Below are positions 24,172 through 35,408 of a stretch of DNA of 64,000 nt, in pieces. A program made the position numbers and the translations under genes. The stretch spans positions 1,364,001-1,428,000 of the forward strand of contig CM065884.1 in the NCBI GenBank assembly GCA_033439255.1, read 5' to 3'. Within the stretch, counting starts at the first letter, position 1, and every line of letters begins with the position of its first letter. The notes beneath the pieces are model-generated. The model saw only the letters and a list, made by a program, of their open reading frames with translations. It did no database searches and was not told the DNA's origin. The stretch is from Hericium rajendrae. Its lineage: Eukaryota; Basidiomycota; Agaricomycetes; Russulales; Hericiaceae.

Positions 24172-24865
24172 TTAAGCAAAGAGGTCGTTATCGTGAACGT
24201 GCGCCGCGCCGCCGAATGGGCTTTCGTTCTCGTCCGCCTCCTTGCGCGGTGTCGTGAATGCAGAGAAGGAGTAGGACTTGACCATGCCGAGCGCCTGCGG
24301 GCGCATGCGGAAGGGGAGGTCGTCGTCCATGCCGGGGTCTGCGAAGCCGAAGTCGGCGAGGGTGAAGGACGCCTCGCGCGGGGTGTAGGGACCCTCGGAG
24401 CCTGGAGAGGACTCGACAGACGAGTTAGATGCGTCAGATGCCTGTCGCCGCGCGGGCGTGCGGGGTGTGATGGGCAAGACGGGGTACTGCGAATAGACAG
24501 CCTTGGCGCGCCCGTCAGTGTCAGCGCACGCAATCTAGGAACAGCGATGGGGCTACCTGGGGCTGCTCCTCCAAAAGCGTGCGCCGGACGTCCGCCTCGT
24601 CGAAGCGAGGGGTCGAAGGGCGCTCGACCACGGCTCCCCGCACGTCGCCTTCTGGGCGGTTCTCCCCCTCCGCCTCCTCGTTGATGCCGGTCTCGCCGCG
24701 CTGACCGTCGACGACGCGCCACCAGTCAATGTCGGCGAGGACCCTGCGCGTGGAGACGATGGGTCCTTCTGAGCAGCGTCTCTGCTGGCCGCGGGTGGTG
24801 CTGGCGCTCTGGTAGGGCGACTGGCGGACGGAAGGCGAGGAGATGGTGCGACGAAGAGAGGGCAT
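24172..24865 (-). CDS. Unrecognised S/T-P-rich small protein, two exons
   Basis: I do not recognise it. The ATG at 24865 gives MPSLRRTISSPSVRQSPYQS, then VLADIDWWRVV, an acidic stretch and FDEADVRRTLLEEQPQ. One intron (donor GTAGCC after the last Gln codon, acceptor before TACCCC) joins YPVLPITPRTPARRQASD, SSPGSEGPYTPREASFTLAD, FADPGMDDDLPFRMRP and MVKSYSFSAFTTPRK, ending HDNDLFA (TAA 24174-24172). About 210 residues, no TM or signal. Many Ser/Thr-Pro and TPR/TPRK sites look like CDK-type phosphorylation motifs (inference). The GTG-initiated longer version upstream is not needed. Confidence 0.7.
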
Positions 24866-26934
24866 GGTCGGCGAAGGAGGAGAGCTCACAGCTGCCTAAC
24901 GCAGTGCAAGTAGAGAGGCGAAGGGAGGAGTGGTGGTGGTGGGAAGAGAGCACGACGAGCCGCTCATGATACTTTTGATTTTGTATTTTCTGGAGGCTTA
25001 CCGTATATCGGATGTGAAGTAAGATGTGACATGGAGAGGAAGATCAAGGCACTACCGCCCCAGCTTCCCTTCCCCGTGCTCCCTTGTGCTCGCCGGCGAC
25101 GTCGATTCTGTCTCACCGCGATTATTCTGCGGGCCTTCTCGTTTGTCTGATTGTTTTCTACAACGTTGCACCGCGACTCGTTTGTGATCGTCGATCGTCT
25201 GCATGAGCGGACGATGCGCTTGCCATTCTGCGGACGACGTCATGGCGCGCCAAAAGAGCTTGTCAGTATCCATTCTGATTCATGTGCTCGACGTGAGCTG
25301 AATCTCACTCTATTTCTCCCGTTATCCCACCGGTCCCAATACAATTCCTGCTCCCATCTTGGGTCCACGGAAAAACAAGCCATGAACAGTGGTCGGTTTT
25401 CTTGCATCGCGAACTTTGCCAGGCCTCTTACAACCGCGGCCCACTCGCTCATCAGGTGTGATACAGGGAATCATTGCAGTGTCGCCATGCATACCGTGGC
25501 GCAGGTCTTGATTGCGGTCTCACTTCCTGTATCTGGACCGTCCATGAAGCACCATTCTCCGAGGTCTTCTCGCCGCAGGCCATCCGCCCAAAGCCGTTGA
25601 AGTGACTCGATGCAGTGATAGGTCTCCACCATATTACTGCGGTGAATCAAGGGTCCAACTCATCCTGACAGGCATTTTACTCTTCCTCTGTCCTTCTGCT
25701 CTTCGCATCTGCACTTTGGACGTAAAACGAGGCAGAACGCTCCCATCTTCCGGCGAGTCCTTCATCTGGTCTTAATCACTCTGTCCATTTATAGGTTCCT
25801 GTCCAATGACGGCCTATCGCTTGCTGTTGCAGGGAGAAGGAAGCTATGGGGTGAAATCGAAGTTCATCCAAGCGCGCACCTGGCACGCGACTCACCTACG
25901 GACGCAACGCTGACCACTCCGCCTCTTCCATCCATTCCGCGGCTCTTCGCGGGTTTACGACGCGTCACCATGCGCCAAAATCCAATCGCAAGCCCTGTTT
26001 CATAATGCTCATCCATGTGCCCCGTTGCGTTATCCGCCAGTGAGGTAACTGTCTGCCATACTTGACCAGAAGGCTTCTTTTCGCTCAGGAATGATGCCGG
26101 ACCGCGAGGATCGTTTCTCACTGGTCAGCTCGCCCAATATCTCCAAAATGAGGCTGCCTGTGGTTTCTCGACCGTGGCCGTCGCAGCCTGCCGCTCACAT
26201 CGTGTGTGCTTTCGTCGCTGTCGCGTCATACGCATTCCCTGCGGGCCCCGCATGAAGATTAGAAGCTCGACGCAGAACGTACAAAGACGCAATTGATGTC
26301 ATCTGGCATCAGCTTGCTTTGTGCTGCAGTTCCTGGGCGCACCGCCCGCCCACTCTGTTGCGGCAGATCCTGCGCGCACATCAGGCTTGAAAAACAACTT
26401 TGTTCCATGCATTCATCTGTTGCTGCCTCGTGTCTTCATGATGCAGCGTTGACGTCCTTCGGGCGAGGCATCCCCCGGTGTTCGGATTTGAATGTAATGG
26501 CACTCACTTATGCTTGATGCTTGATGGAATGAGCAGAGCCTGGAGGTCGTTCAGTGGTAACCGACATCACTACGTCCATATACCGTACATAAGTATATGT
26601 ACCTCACTACCCCACGGGCCCAGCTTTCTCACTACATTGTTCTCCATCTCTGTCGTGATGTGAGCAAGTCGTCGTTTCATTATCGTCAGCGAACAGCGCT
26701 CCGTCGCGTCGGTGGGCGCGATGTGCGGGCCCGCGGCCGACGCGCCATGCACTAAAGTAAGAGCGCGGGGTGCCGATAGCCTGCTATCTCCGAACACCAT
26801 GTCGTGTGCACGTCATGCTGATAGCAAGTCGCCCGATCACCACTAGGCGGCCTCTAGCACTCCTGCTGCCTCTTACCTGGCCTGCTCTGCCCCACTATAC
26901 CAATACCTTCAACTTGGAGCTCCCAGCATCGACC
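24866..26934. other. Gene-poor stretch, about 2.1 kb
   Basis: Reading frames here (e.g. + 25151-25600, - 25864-26121) show no recognisable motif or exon pattern. It includes the divergent promoters of the 24.2-kb gene and guanine deaminase. I see no transposon ends, RNA gene or repeat. Confidence 0.45.
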
Positions 26935-28676
26935 ATGTCCTCTTTGCCTCACAGCACAGTTTTCTACGGCGCCGTCATCAACCCGCAGACGCTCACTGCC
27001 TACCAGGCGCTGCCGAACTGCCTGCTCAGCGTAGGCCACGACGGCGCGATCGACTGGCTCGTGGACGACGTACCGGACTCTATGGTCCAGGAGGTCCTCG
27101 CGCAGAAGGGAAACGCGGATGCGGACGTCATCGCGCTCAAACACGGCGAGTTCATCATGCCCGGCTTCATCGATACCCATACGGTGCGTAGGCGAAAGTC
27201 CGTGCGCACGACTGTCGTTGATGTGACGGATAGCATGCGCCGCAAGTGCCGAATCTTGGCAGGTGAGTCGCACTTGAATGAGTGTGGAGGGCGGAGGAGG
27301 TAACTGTTTGGCAGGGGGCAGGAGTACGAGCTGCTCGACTGGCTGAATGAGGTGACGTTCCCCATGGAAGCCAGGTTTTCGGACGTCGACTTTGCACGAC
27401 GGACGTATGAGAGTGTCGTGCGCAGAACGATCAACTCTGGTGTACGCCATGCTTTCTTGGAATCCTCCTCCGGCTTGACGCTCCCAATGATCAGACCACG
27501 ACATGCTGCTATTACGGTACGCTGCATCTCGAGGCCACCAAGGTCCTCGCGGACATCGTTCACTCACAGGGTCAGTCGATCCTCATACATCTGTTTCTCG
27601 CACAGCAGCTCATAAAGCACGGAACAGGCCAACGAGCATTCGTCGGGGTAGGTAAGCCACAACACCTACAGCCCAAACCCCAACCAATAACTATTTGTCT
27701 AGAAATGCAACATGAACCGCGACTCCCCAGATAACTACATCGAGCCCTCCGTCGACGCCTCCCTCGCCACCACGCACGCGCTCATCGCACACATCCGCGC
27801 TCTCCCGCGCACCCCCGCCCTCGTCGAGCCCATCCTCACCCCGCGCTTCGCGATCTCATGCACGAATGCGCTCCTCGGGGGCCTCGGCGCGCTCGCGCGC
27901 GACGACCCAACGCTGCGCATCCAGACGCACATCAGCGAGAACGCGGCCGAGATCGCGTACACGCGCGAGTTATTCCCGGAGCGCGCATCGTACGCGGACG
28001 TGTATGACCGCTATGGACTGCTCGGTCCGCGCACGGTGCTTGCGCACGCCATCCACCTCGAGCGAAGCGAGGTTGCGCTCATCCGTGCGCGGCGCGCGGG
28101 CGTGAGCCATTGCCCGACGAGCAACTTTAATCTGCGGAGCGGGGTGTGTCGCGTCGGGATGCTGCTCGATAACGGGATCAAGGTGCGTCTGCGTCTGAGT
28201 TGTGGTTAAATTCGGATTGACGTAAGCGCACAGGTCGGTTTAGGGACGGACGTGTCGGGCGGGTATTCGCCCTCGATCCTCACCGCGATCCAGCACGCAA
28301 GCATCGCGTCCAAAGTCGTCGCTATGCAGACGCCCGCGGAGCAGCAAGCCGGGGCGACGCCGCCCTTCGCGGGCAAGCAGCTCCCGATCGCAACGCTGCT
28401 GCACCTCGCGACGCTCGGCGGCGCGCAGGTGTGCGATCTCGCGGCGCGCGTGGGCTCGTTCGCGCCGGGGAAGGCGTTCGATGCGCTGCTCGTGAGCATG
28501 CGCGACGAGGCGGGCAATCCGGCTGTGTGGGGCGTCGAGAGCGCGGGGAGAGCGACCGGTCGGAGGCGGGTTTGCGGGATATGTTGGAAAGGTTCTTTTT
28601 CAATGGGGATGATCGGAATCTGAGGAGGGTGTATGTGCAGGGAAGGTGGATCGGTGGTGCCGAGGCGAGGAAGTGA
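26935..28676 (+). CDS. Guanine deaminase (amidohydrolase), one apparent frameshift
   Basis: Hydrolyses guanine to xanthine and ammonia in the cytosol (purine salvage/catabolism; yeast Gud1). The ATG at 26935 opens MSSLPHSTVFYGAVINPQTL. The Zn-binding H-x-H is FIDTHTHAPQVPNLG. It continues YELLDWLNEVTFPMEARF, TTTCCYYGTLHLEATKVLAD, GKCNMNRDSPDNY, QTHISENAAEI, RTVLAHAIHLERSEV, CPTSNFNLRSG and the catalytic Asp in VGLGTDVSGGYSPS. At GGGG 28545-28548 one G seems missing. With it, VESAG would continue ESDRSEAGLRDMLERFFFNG and end YVQGRWIGGAEARK at TGA 28674-28676. Six introns. Confidence 0.94.
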
Positions 28677-28825
28677 GGCATGCAGTGTTGGGCTAGTACC
28701 ATAGATATGTAGACAAGACTTGCCTTGGGATGGTTCGGCGGCAGGATTAGTTGTACTCTGGATCAGATGGAATATTGTACAGTAATAGAATTACAGATGC
28801 GCAATTGTACATGATGGTCATACAT

Positions 28826-30189
28826 CTATTGTATATCCTTGAAGTCACCGAATTCCCACTTGTAGCAATCCTGTTGAAGGTCAGTTCGCACATGCTAAGA
28901 CGCTCACAGGATACAGGATTCACATACCACGCAGTCTTCCTCCACTCGCGCCACCGGCACCTCTCTCCCATCCTCCCACAGCACATCCTCCGCCTCCAAA
29001 ACATCCAAAATAACCTCTCTAATCACATGCTTCCGCACATCCACGCGCCAGCCCAGCTTGTCCACCGTATCGAACACAATACTCTTCCCGAGATGACACC
29101 GCGTCTCGAGCGCATACCCAGCCGACGCGCACGGCGACCCAAAGCCAGTGCACGTGCCCTGGGGTATTGGATCTGCATTATGGTATGCATGGATAACGGG
29201 CGCGGCGGGCACATCGGAGGCGGGGTGCGGGGGCGGCAGCGGGAGATGGAGGCGCTGCGCGGCGAGGCGCTCGCCCGGGGACTCGAACGCGACGGCGGGC
29301 AGGCCGAAGGTCGTGCCGAGCAGGGAGGCAAGCGCGCCACCGAGCGAATGGCCGACGAGCCAGACGTCCGCAGCGTTGGGGTATAGCTCGGTGAGGTTCT
29401 TCACGAGGTTCTGTAATCGTGGGTTCGATGAGCGGAGATGCGGGGGTTGAGAGAAGGGACGCACAATGCCGACGGTGTAGAAGAGGCTGTCTGCGATGAG
29501 GGCATCGGAGAGACAGGTATCGTCGCAGCGCCACTTCTTCGCATAACAGTCGCATACGGTCGAGAACATCCACGAGAAGTCGACGCGGGCGCAGCAGCAA
29601 GGAGAACAGCAAGTTGTCGTTGTACTTGTCTTTTTTCGACGTGGGTCCCTGGATGGTCGTGCCCTTGATGGACAGCACCACGGTCGAGTTGTCGGACGAC
29701 AGAAACACATGTCCGCGAAATCCCTCCGATTCTTCCCAGCCGAAGGGAAAGCTCTTTGGTTTCGTGGACGGTGATGTTAGATGGCACGGTGTCTGGCAGT
29801 GTCCGAGATGCACGCACCGTGTTCCATGCCGGATCGAGGTCATACCAGTTCTTCTGCCCGGGAAGCGCGTACGCATCCCCTGCCATGCGCGCGAGCTGTG
29901 ATAGCGTGTGCTTGTCTTCGACGTCCGGGCCCAGTACTTCGATTTGGTCCCACTCCACTGCCTCGCTCTCCGCGTGCTTCAATGATCGAGATCTGGCATG
30001 GAAGAAAGCATCTAAAGATTTCGGACGATAGATTGTAGTGGGAACAGCATGCAATGAGAGAGATGGCGAGGATGCGGGCGCGGAGAAGGATATCTGGTCG
30101 ATAGGGTCAGTATGGGGTAGATGGAAGTCCTGGCGCAAATCGAATGAGAGTGTAACCGGAGACGGGCGCGTCGCACCAAGATGCTGCAT
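28826..30189 (-). CDS. Atg15-like autophagic lipase (class 3 lipase), one apparent frameshift
   Basis: A vacuolar lipase that lyses autophagic and Cvt bodies. Exons read [70 protein letters not shown], then after an extra T at about 29599 [20 protein letters not shown] (Cys-rich block). The nucleophile motif is [16 protein letters not shown]. It continues [35 protein letters not shown] and [18 protein letters not shown]. The last intron joins EEDCV to [14 protein letters not shown], with TAG at 28828-28826. The N-terminus is uncertain. The ATG at 30189 lacks a TM, but an upstream frame (to 30370) has a hydrophobic stretch SVALVMTLAYGLICLISV that could be the signal anchor of a first exon. Confidence 0.88.
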
Positions 30190-30370
30190 AGGTCAATACG
30201 GATATTAAGCATATTAATCCATAGGCCAAGGTCATGACGAGGGCGACAGAGGCATAAGGATATGATGTGGTATCGCAAGCAAGTCGACGAACGTTCACGA
30301 AAGCGAATACACCGGCGCCTACCAGACTAACCTCGGCTGAGCACCCATATCGCCAAGCACCGACAAACAT

Positions 30371-31208
30371 ATGGGTGCGCAGTATAAATTTTGGGACGCG
30401 ATCGATTTCTCTTCTTCACCGCAGCCTCTTAGACAGTGCCCGTCCTGCTTTCATTCTCCACTACGGACGAGGCGATTCGGTGATGCGAAGAGGAATGCCT
30501 GGGCGGGATAAGAACTCGCGCATTTGCTTCTTCTGAGGCCTATGTTGTAGTGAGTGTCAGACCTTCCCCACATACTCATCTGTCTTTGGACTCTTCATCT
30601 CTGTATTCGAATGTACATGCTTCCCGTACATTTTTGGAAGAATACAATCCCCTTTCATGTTCAATGTTGCCTCTGTGTTTGCAGCCCCCTTACAATGTCA
30701 AAATTCTATGCTTTGTCTTGAATGACTTACCTTTTCGAATGGAGACTTCCTTGCGACATCCGACTTCAATATATTTGCTTCCGACATGTAATTTCGCCTG
30801 ACGATACGTTGTAATCCATCTATGAAGAATATGCTTGGGCATCGGGCGAAGTCTGATTGAAGCTGCGCGATGCTGTTGCATGGCCCTTCGTGTTACCGTG
30901 GCTGTCGGTTGGGTCCATGTAATATACCCCTGCTTCGTGTTGTCCTGAGCAACATGGCACGAGTCAGGCAGCAAACAAATTAGGTAGAGGAGATTTCAGG
31001 CAGAACGTTGCCCTCGACGACCGCGAGATCGCGGCGAGCACGACTTGGACGGTGACGGTGACCGAGTGAAGTTTGATGCGTGTGACACTATAAGTCACGC
31101 ACCGTAAGGCTACGGAGGGGGCGTCATACTCCTGCTGCACTTCCACGACATCAACGCGAGCCTCCGTGCTCTCTCTGCATCTATTCTCCCTTCTTTTCCC
31201 CCGTCGAT
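30371..31208. other. Divergent intergenic region between Atg15-like and SAR1 genes
   Basis: No coding region supported. Holds both promoters. Pyrimidine-rich sequence precedes the SAR1 ATG. Confidence 0.45.
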
Positions 31209-32171
31209 ATGTTCATTATCAACTGGTTCTGGGATGTTCTCGCGCAGCTCGGTGCGTTCTGCAGGCGCGATGCTCGAGGAGAACCACGTTGACATCTCGA
31301 ATTCGAACAGGTCTGCTGCACAAGAACGCCAAAATTCTCTTCCTCGGTCTGGACAATGCAGGAAAGACGGTGAGTCTTGTCTATTGGCATTCTGGGACTG
31401 CCATCTGATGCTGGCTGGTAGACACTCCTCCACATGCTCAAGAATGACAGGCTGGCCACTCTCCAGCCGACTCTCCATCCCAGTGCGTACCGCTGACCAA
31501 GTCATCTTATAATTGTCACCATGGCCTCTTTCTGACTCCTTGACGGCAGCATCGGAGGAGCTAGCTATCGGAAATGTGAAATTTACTACATACGACTTGG
31601 GTGGTCACCAGCAGGGTTCGTGCATGCCACGCCTTCCTCCGTGTACATCGCGTCTGACATCTACCAGCTCGCCGTCTCTGGCGTGACTATTTCCCGGAGG
31701 TTGACGGCATCGTGTTCCTGGTCGACAGCGCCGACTTCGAGCGCTTCCCGGAGTCCAAGGCCGAGCTGGACTCCCTCCTCTCCATCGAAGAGCTCTCCAA
31801 AGTCCCCTTCCTCATCCTCGGCAACAAGATTGATGCGCCCGGTGCAGTCAGCGAGGAGGAGCTGAGGCACCATCTGGGCCTGTACCAGACCACGGGCAAG
31901 GTGCGAGTCGCAGTCTGGGTCGTTCTGATCGCTTTCTGACACGTTCGCATAGGGCAAGGTCCCATTGAGTGATATGCGCCCTATTGAGATCTTCATGTGC
32001 TCGGTTGTGCAGAGGCAGGGCTACGGTGAAGGTATGTGGCTGAGTCTTACTTCCTTGACAATCGCCTGCTGACATGTTAGCGCCGCAGGTTTCCGCTGGC
32101 TCTCTCAATACGTGCGTAGTTCTGTCTGACTACTTGAGTTCGTCTTCTGACGCTCTGTCTTACAGATCTGA
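31209..32171 (+). CDS. sar1: SAR1, small GTPase of COPII vesicle coat
   Basis: Recruits Sec23/24 to ER exit sites. Spliced length is 189 residues, as expected. The amphipathic N-terminus [15 protein letters not shown] inserts into the ER membrane. G1 is GLDNAGKT (split by an intron after the Thr codon). The switch region is [20 protein letters not shown] and G3 is [21 protein letters not shown]4 is [20 protein letters not shown]. The C-terminus [17 protein letters not shown] ends with the family's Tyr-Ile, the last codon plus stop being on a 6-nt coding exon (TGA 32169-32171). Seven introns, no frame breaks. Confidence 0.97.
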
Positions 32172-32584
32172 GAGCCGGAAAGCAGGGGGTCTTAGAGTCG
32201 GGCTATCTTTACTTTCTTCGATAGTGCTTTGTGGACAGTTATGTCGTCGTCTTTCCTTATGTTCGGTCATGATCAATTTCTTTTTTTTCAATTTGTTGTA
32301 AATGCTTTCGATGTCGCCTTTGCTCTCACCTCCTGAGCGCCGTAACTGTGTGAGAAATGGCATTGCCCCAAGGACATACTCAAGTTGAAGTTGGGTCAGT
32401 CGCGCCACGTCACTCGCCCACTCCGGGAGCCGAGAGCGCGTACGCGTCGTGGCGATCACGCGCCTCGACGCGTCCGAAAACTGTTCCCTCCGGTGTTCGG
32501 AGCGTATATTCGCGCCCACTCACTTCGTTCTAATCTTCCTGTATCTCCGCCGTCATACAACGGGAGAAGGAAGGCGGACATGCG
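32172..32584. other. Intergenic between SAR1 and PIG-M, same strand
   Basis: 413 bp with the SAR1 3' UTR (T-rich run near 32279-32290) and PIG-M promoter. No gene seen. Confidence 0.5.
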
Positions 32585-34215
32585 ATGAATTGGGACCGTG
32601 TCTCACGTCACTTTCCGTCGTTCGGTACCATATTGGTGATCTCCAGCGTCCTGCGCATAGGTTTGATCCTTTATAGTGAATGGCACGATGCCCATTCCAT
32701 CGTCAAGTACACCGATGTAGACTATCGCGTGTTCGGTGACGCAACGCGCTTCCTGCTCAATCCGACAGAGACAAACTATGCGCAGGGACCATTGGCCAAA
32801 TGGCTGCGTGGATGGGTTAATATCGGCGAGTCAGTGACCATCCATTCCTCCTGGTACCAGATACTGATGTCCTATTGTTTCCTCTCTGATCTGCGGACCT
32901 TGTTGGGTGAATATAGTCCATATACTCGGCAGACATATCGATATACCCCGCTGCTGGCACTGCTGTTGGCGCCCAACGAATGGATCCACCCATCCTTCGG
33001 AAAATATCTCTTCGCGGCCTGCGACATCCTCGCCGGAATCTTGATCTATCAGCTCCTGGTCTCCGACATCCTCCCACGCAAGGCCCTATCCACGCCCGCC
33101 GCGTCCACCTCCAAGGCTCCGGAACGTCGTTCCCATTCCCCGCCGTGCGCCTCTGATCATTCCGCCGATAACACTACGGATGCAACGCGCGGCGCGCAGC
33201 GCTCCTTGCATCCCTGCACCTCCTGAGCCCGTTCGTGTTCAGCATCTCGACGCGCGGCTCGTCCGAGTCCGTGCTGCTGCTTCTCGTGCTCCTCACCCTG
33301 CACGCCGCCGCTCCGCGGGCGTTGGGCCGCCGCCGCCGTGATGCTCGGGCTCAGCACGCACTGGAAGATCTATCCTGTCATCTACGGCGCTGCGTGCATC
33401 AGCGTCCTCGGCATGGAGGGCGCGCCGGGGCAGGGCGCGCTGCGGCGGCTCGTGAACCATCGGACGATGCGGTTTGCGCTGTTGGCCGCCGGGACGTTTT
33501 CGCGCTGGGCGCGGCGATGTATCTCATGCAAGTATCATCTCATCTTTGCTTGCTTCGCGCGTGATGTTGACCGCTGTGTTTGCGTTCGCAATACAGATGG
33601 GGCCGCCCGTTCCTCGAGGAAACGTACCTCTACCATCTGCACCGGCGCGACCACCGCCACAACTTCTCGCCGCACTTTTATCTGATCTACCTCACGTATC
33701 CCGGCCTGTCCGCGGCGGCGGCGGAGGGCGCGTGGTGGCAGCAGGTGGTGCGCTCGCCGCTGGCGAGCTTCGTGCCGCAGATGTCGCTCGCGCTGGGCAC
33801 GGGGCTGCTGTTCGGGCGCGCGCGGGGGACCTGCCGTTCGCGTGGTTCGTGCAGACCGCGGCGTTCGTACTGTTCAACAAGGTGTGCACGTCGCAGGTGC
33901 GTGTTTTCGTCGTCTTTCATGGTGCGCGGCTGACATGGGTCGGCTGTTTCGTGGCGCGTGATCGACGCGGTGCAGTATTTCCTGTGGTATCTGGTGTTTC
34001 TGCCGCTGCTTATTCCGCGGCTTGAGATATCGGCGCGCCGCGCTGTGCTTTATGCGGCTGTATGGATGGGCACGCAGGCGCTGTGGCTGAGCCAGGCGTA
34101 CCGGCTGGAGTTCTTGGGAGAGCCGGTGTTCACTCAGGTGTGGCTTTGCGGGCTGCTTTACGTTGTCGGACATGCATGGGTATTGGGCGGGATAATGGAT
34201 GGATACGTGTTCTGA
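32585..34215 (+). CDS. GPI mannosyltransferase I (PIG-M/Gpi14), at least three apparent frameshifts
   Basis: Adds the first mannose to GlcN-(acyl)PI in the ER lumen; a GT50 multi-span enzyme using dolichol-P-mannose. MNWDRVSRHFPSFGTILVIS begins TM1. The catalytic DxD-type motif is KYTDVDYRVFGDATRFLL. Then come QGPLAKWLRGWVNIGDPYTR, TYRYTPLLALLLAPNEWIHP, FGKYLFAACDILAGILIYQL, SPFVFSISTRGSSESVLLLL, GLSTHWKIYPVIYGAA, EETYLYHLHRRDHRHNFSPH, YFLWYLVFLPLLIP and the terminal LLYVVGHAWVLGGIMDGYVF. Frame breaks fall near 33310, at TTTT 33497-33500 (AAGTF to FALGAAMYLM) and at GGGGG 33834-33838 (FGRARG to DLPFAWFVQ). Two splice borders (33100-33215 and 33530-33600) stay unresolved. Confidence 0.9.
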
Positions 34216-34613
34216 TGCACACATTGCCTGTGCACTGAGTGATGGCAAACATGTTGCGGTGAGCGTTCCGTTGCTTGGCGCACGTCAACTTTCTGTGGAC
34301 ACTTCCGGCGTTGTTTGTGTGCCTGCTGCGGACTGTGCGCAGCAACATCGAACAGGGTAAGTGCAGAACAACTGGTCTTCTGCGGGCGGTTCTGTATAGA
34401 AGACAAGTTCAGGCAGTCGAGACCGTGAATACATCACCGATCGTCATTGTGACTGTCGCGGAATACACTTCATTCATTGATGCGGAAACAAATCGACCAT
34501 GATCAAATTCGTCCGCACCGTCGGTAGGCCACCCCGACGGAACCAGACTTACCCCATATGCTACATCGTTGCTCAAGGAAATACAAGTCGACAGTACAAG
34601 TCATAAAAAGACA
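34216..34613. other. Convergent 3' region of PIG-M and GMF genes
   Basis: About 400 bp, no gene or repeat seen. Confidence 0.5.
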
Positions 34614-35154
34614 CTACTTCGCGAGTAGTTTCGCATCCAACGCCGCCTTGGTGAGACCCTCTGCTCCATCTCGCACTTCGAGGACTTTGCCTACATCGGC
34701 CTGCGATCGGTCTGTGAGCGGCATCGCATGTGGCAGCGACGATGGTGTATTACCGTTTCCTGAAAGTCGAGCAATGCACTGGCGTGCAGAGTGAGCATGC
34801 CGATCTCGCAAGATGTCGGTGCCCAGTTGACCAGGACGAGAGGGAACGACTTGCGCCCGTCAGAGTGATCCAGCTGGTACGAAAGCACGACGTATCGTGG
34901 CGAGTTCTCCGGCAGCTCTATCGCGGTCATGGGCTAAAGTATGGTTCCAGCACGGGCATGCAACTGACCTTCCGCGAGATCCTCTGGAGTGATGCTGTCG
35001 AACTGCTCGACCTCCTCCATGATCAGCTTCTGCTTGTTGATCTTCACGACGAGGGCGGCGTTTCCGGCATTGCGGCGGGCGAACCTGAACTTGCGCAAGG
35101 AATCCTTGAGCTCCTGTGGTATATCTACGGTGTGAGACTGCGCGGAATGAGCAT
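34614..35154 (-). CDS. Glia maturation factor-type ADF-H protein (Aim7/Gmf1)
   Basis: An ADF-homology protein that binds Arp2/3 and promotes debranching of actin networks. Exons read SHTVDIPQELKDSLRKFRFA, NAALVVKINKQKLIMEEVEQ, SITPEDLAE-ELPENSPRYVV, LSYQLDHSDGRKSFPLVLV, CEIGMLTLHASALLDFQET and ADVGKVLEVRDGAEGLTKAA, ending LDAKLLAK at TAG 34616-34614. About 142 residues, the usual size. The start is uncertain. ATG 35154 is out of frame with SHTVDIPQ by one base; one extra G would give MAHSAQSHTVDIP, which looks right. Otherwise an unseen 5' exon is needed. Two introns. Divergent from the MFS gene at 35409. Confidence 0.88.
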
Positions 35155-35334
35155 TTCTATGCAGAGAGATGGGCGCGATGGACCGACCATGATGGTAAGA
35201 GGCAGGATCGGATGAGACGAGCTAGGAAGCGATAAGATAAGTGCGCAGTCAATTACGCTGACGTCGATGTGCCTGATCGCGCACCATACACGCGTTGAGG
35301 GAATTGCTCGGCTCACCCCTCGCACGCGTTCCGT

Positions 35335-35340
35335 TATATA
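35335..35340 (+). promoter_or_regulatory. TATA-like element of the 35.4-kb MFS gene
   Basis: TATATA, 69 bp upstream of the ATG at 35409, within the 254-bp divergent promoter shared with the GMF gene. Position and sequence only; no transcription evidence. Confidence 0.35.
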
Positions 35341-35408
35341 CCCCCGCGGGCTCAAGCCCCCCTCTTCTTTCCCTCCAGCTCCCCACTGCCAGCCGGCGTC
35401 CGACCCTA

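Noticed and set aside
24866-26934. Possible degenerate transposon in the 2.1-kb gene-poor gap
   Set aside because: No terminal repeats, integrase, reverse-transcriptase or transposase motifs could be read in any frame.
28751-29386. 211-codon + strand frame
   Set aside because: Antisense to the lipase exons, which carry clear GHSLGG and DCYKWEF motifs on the - strand.
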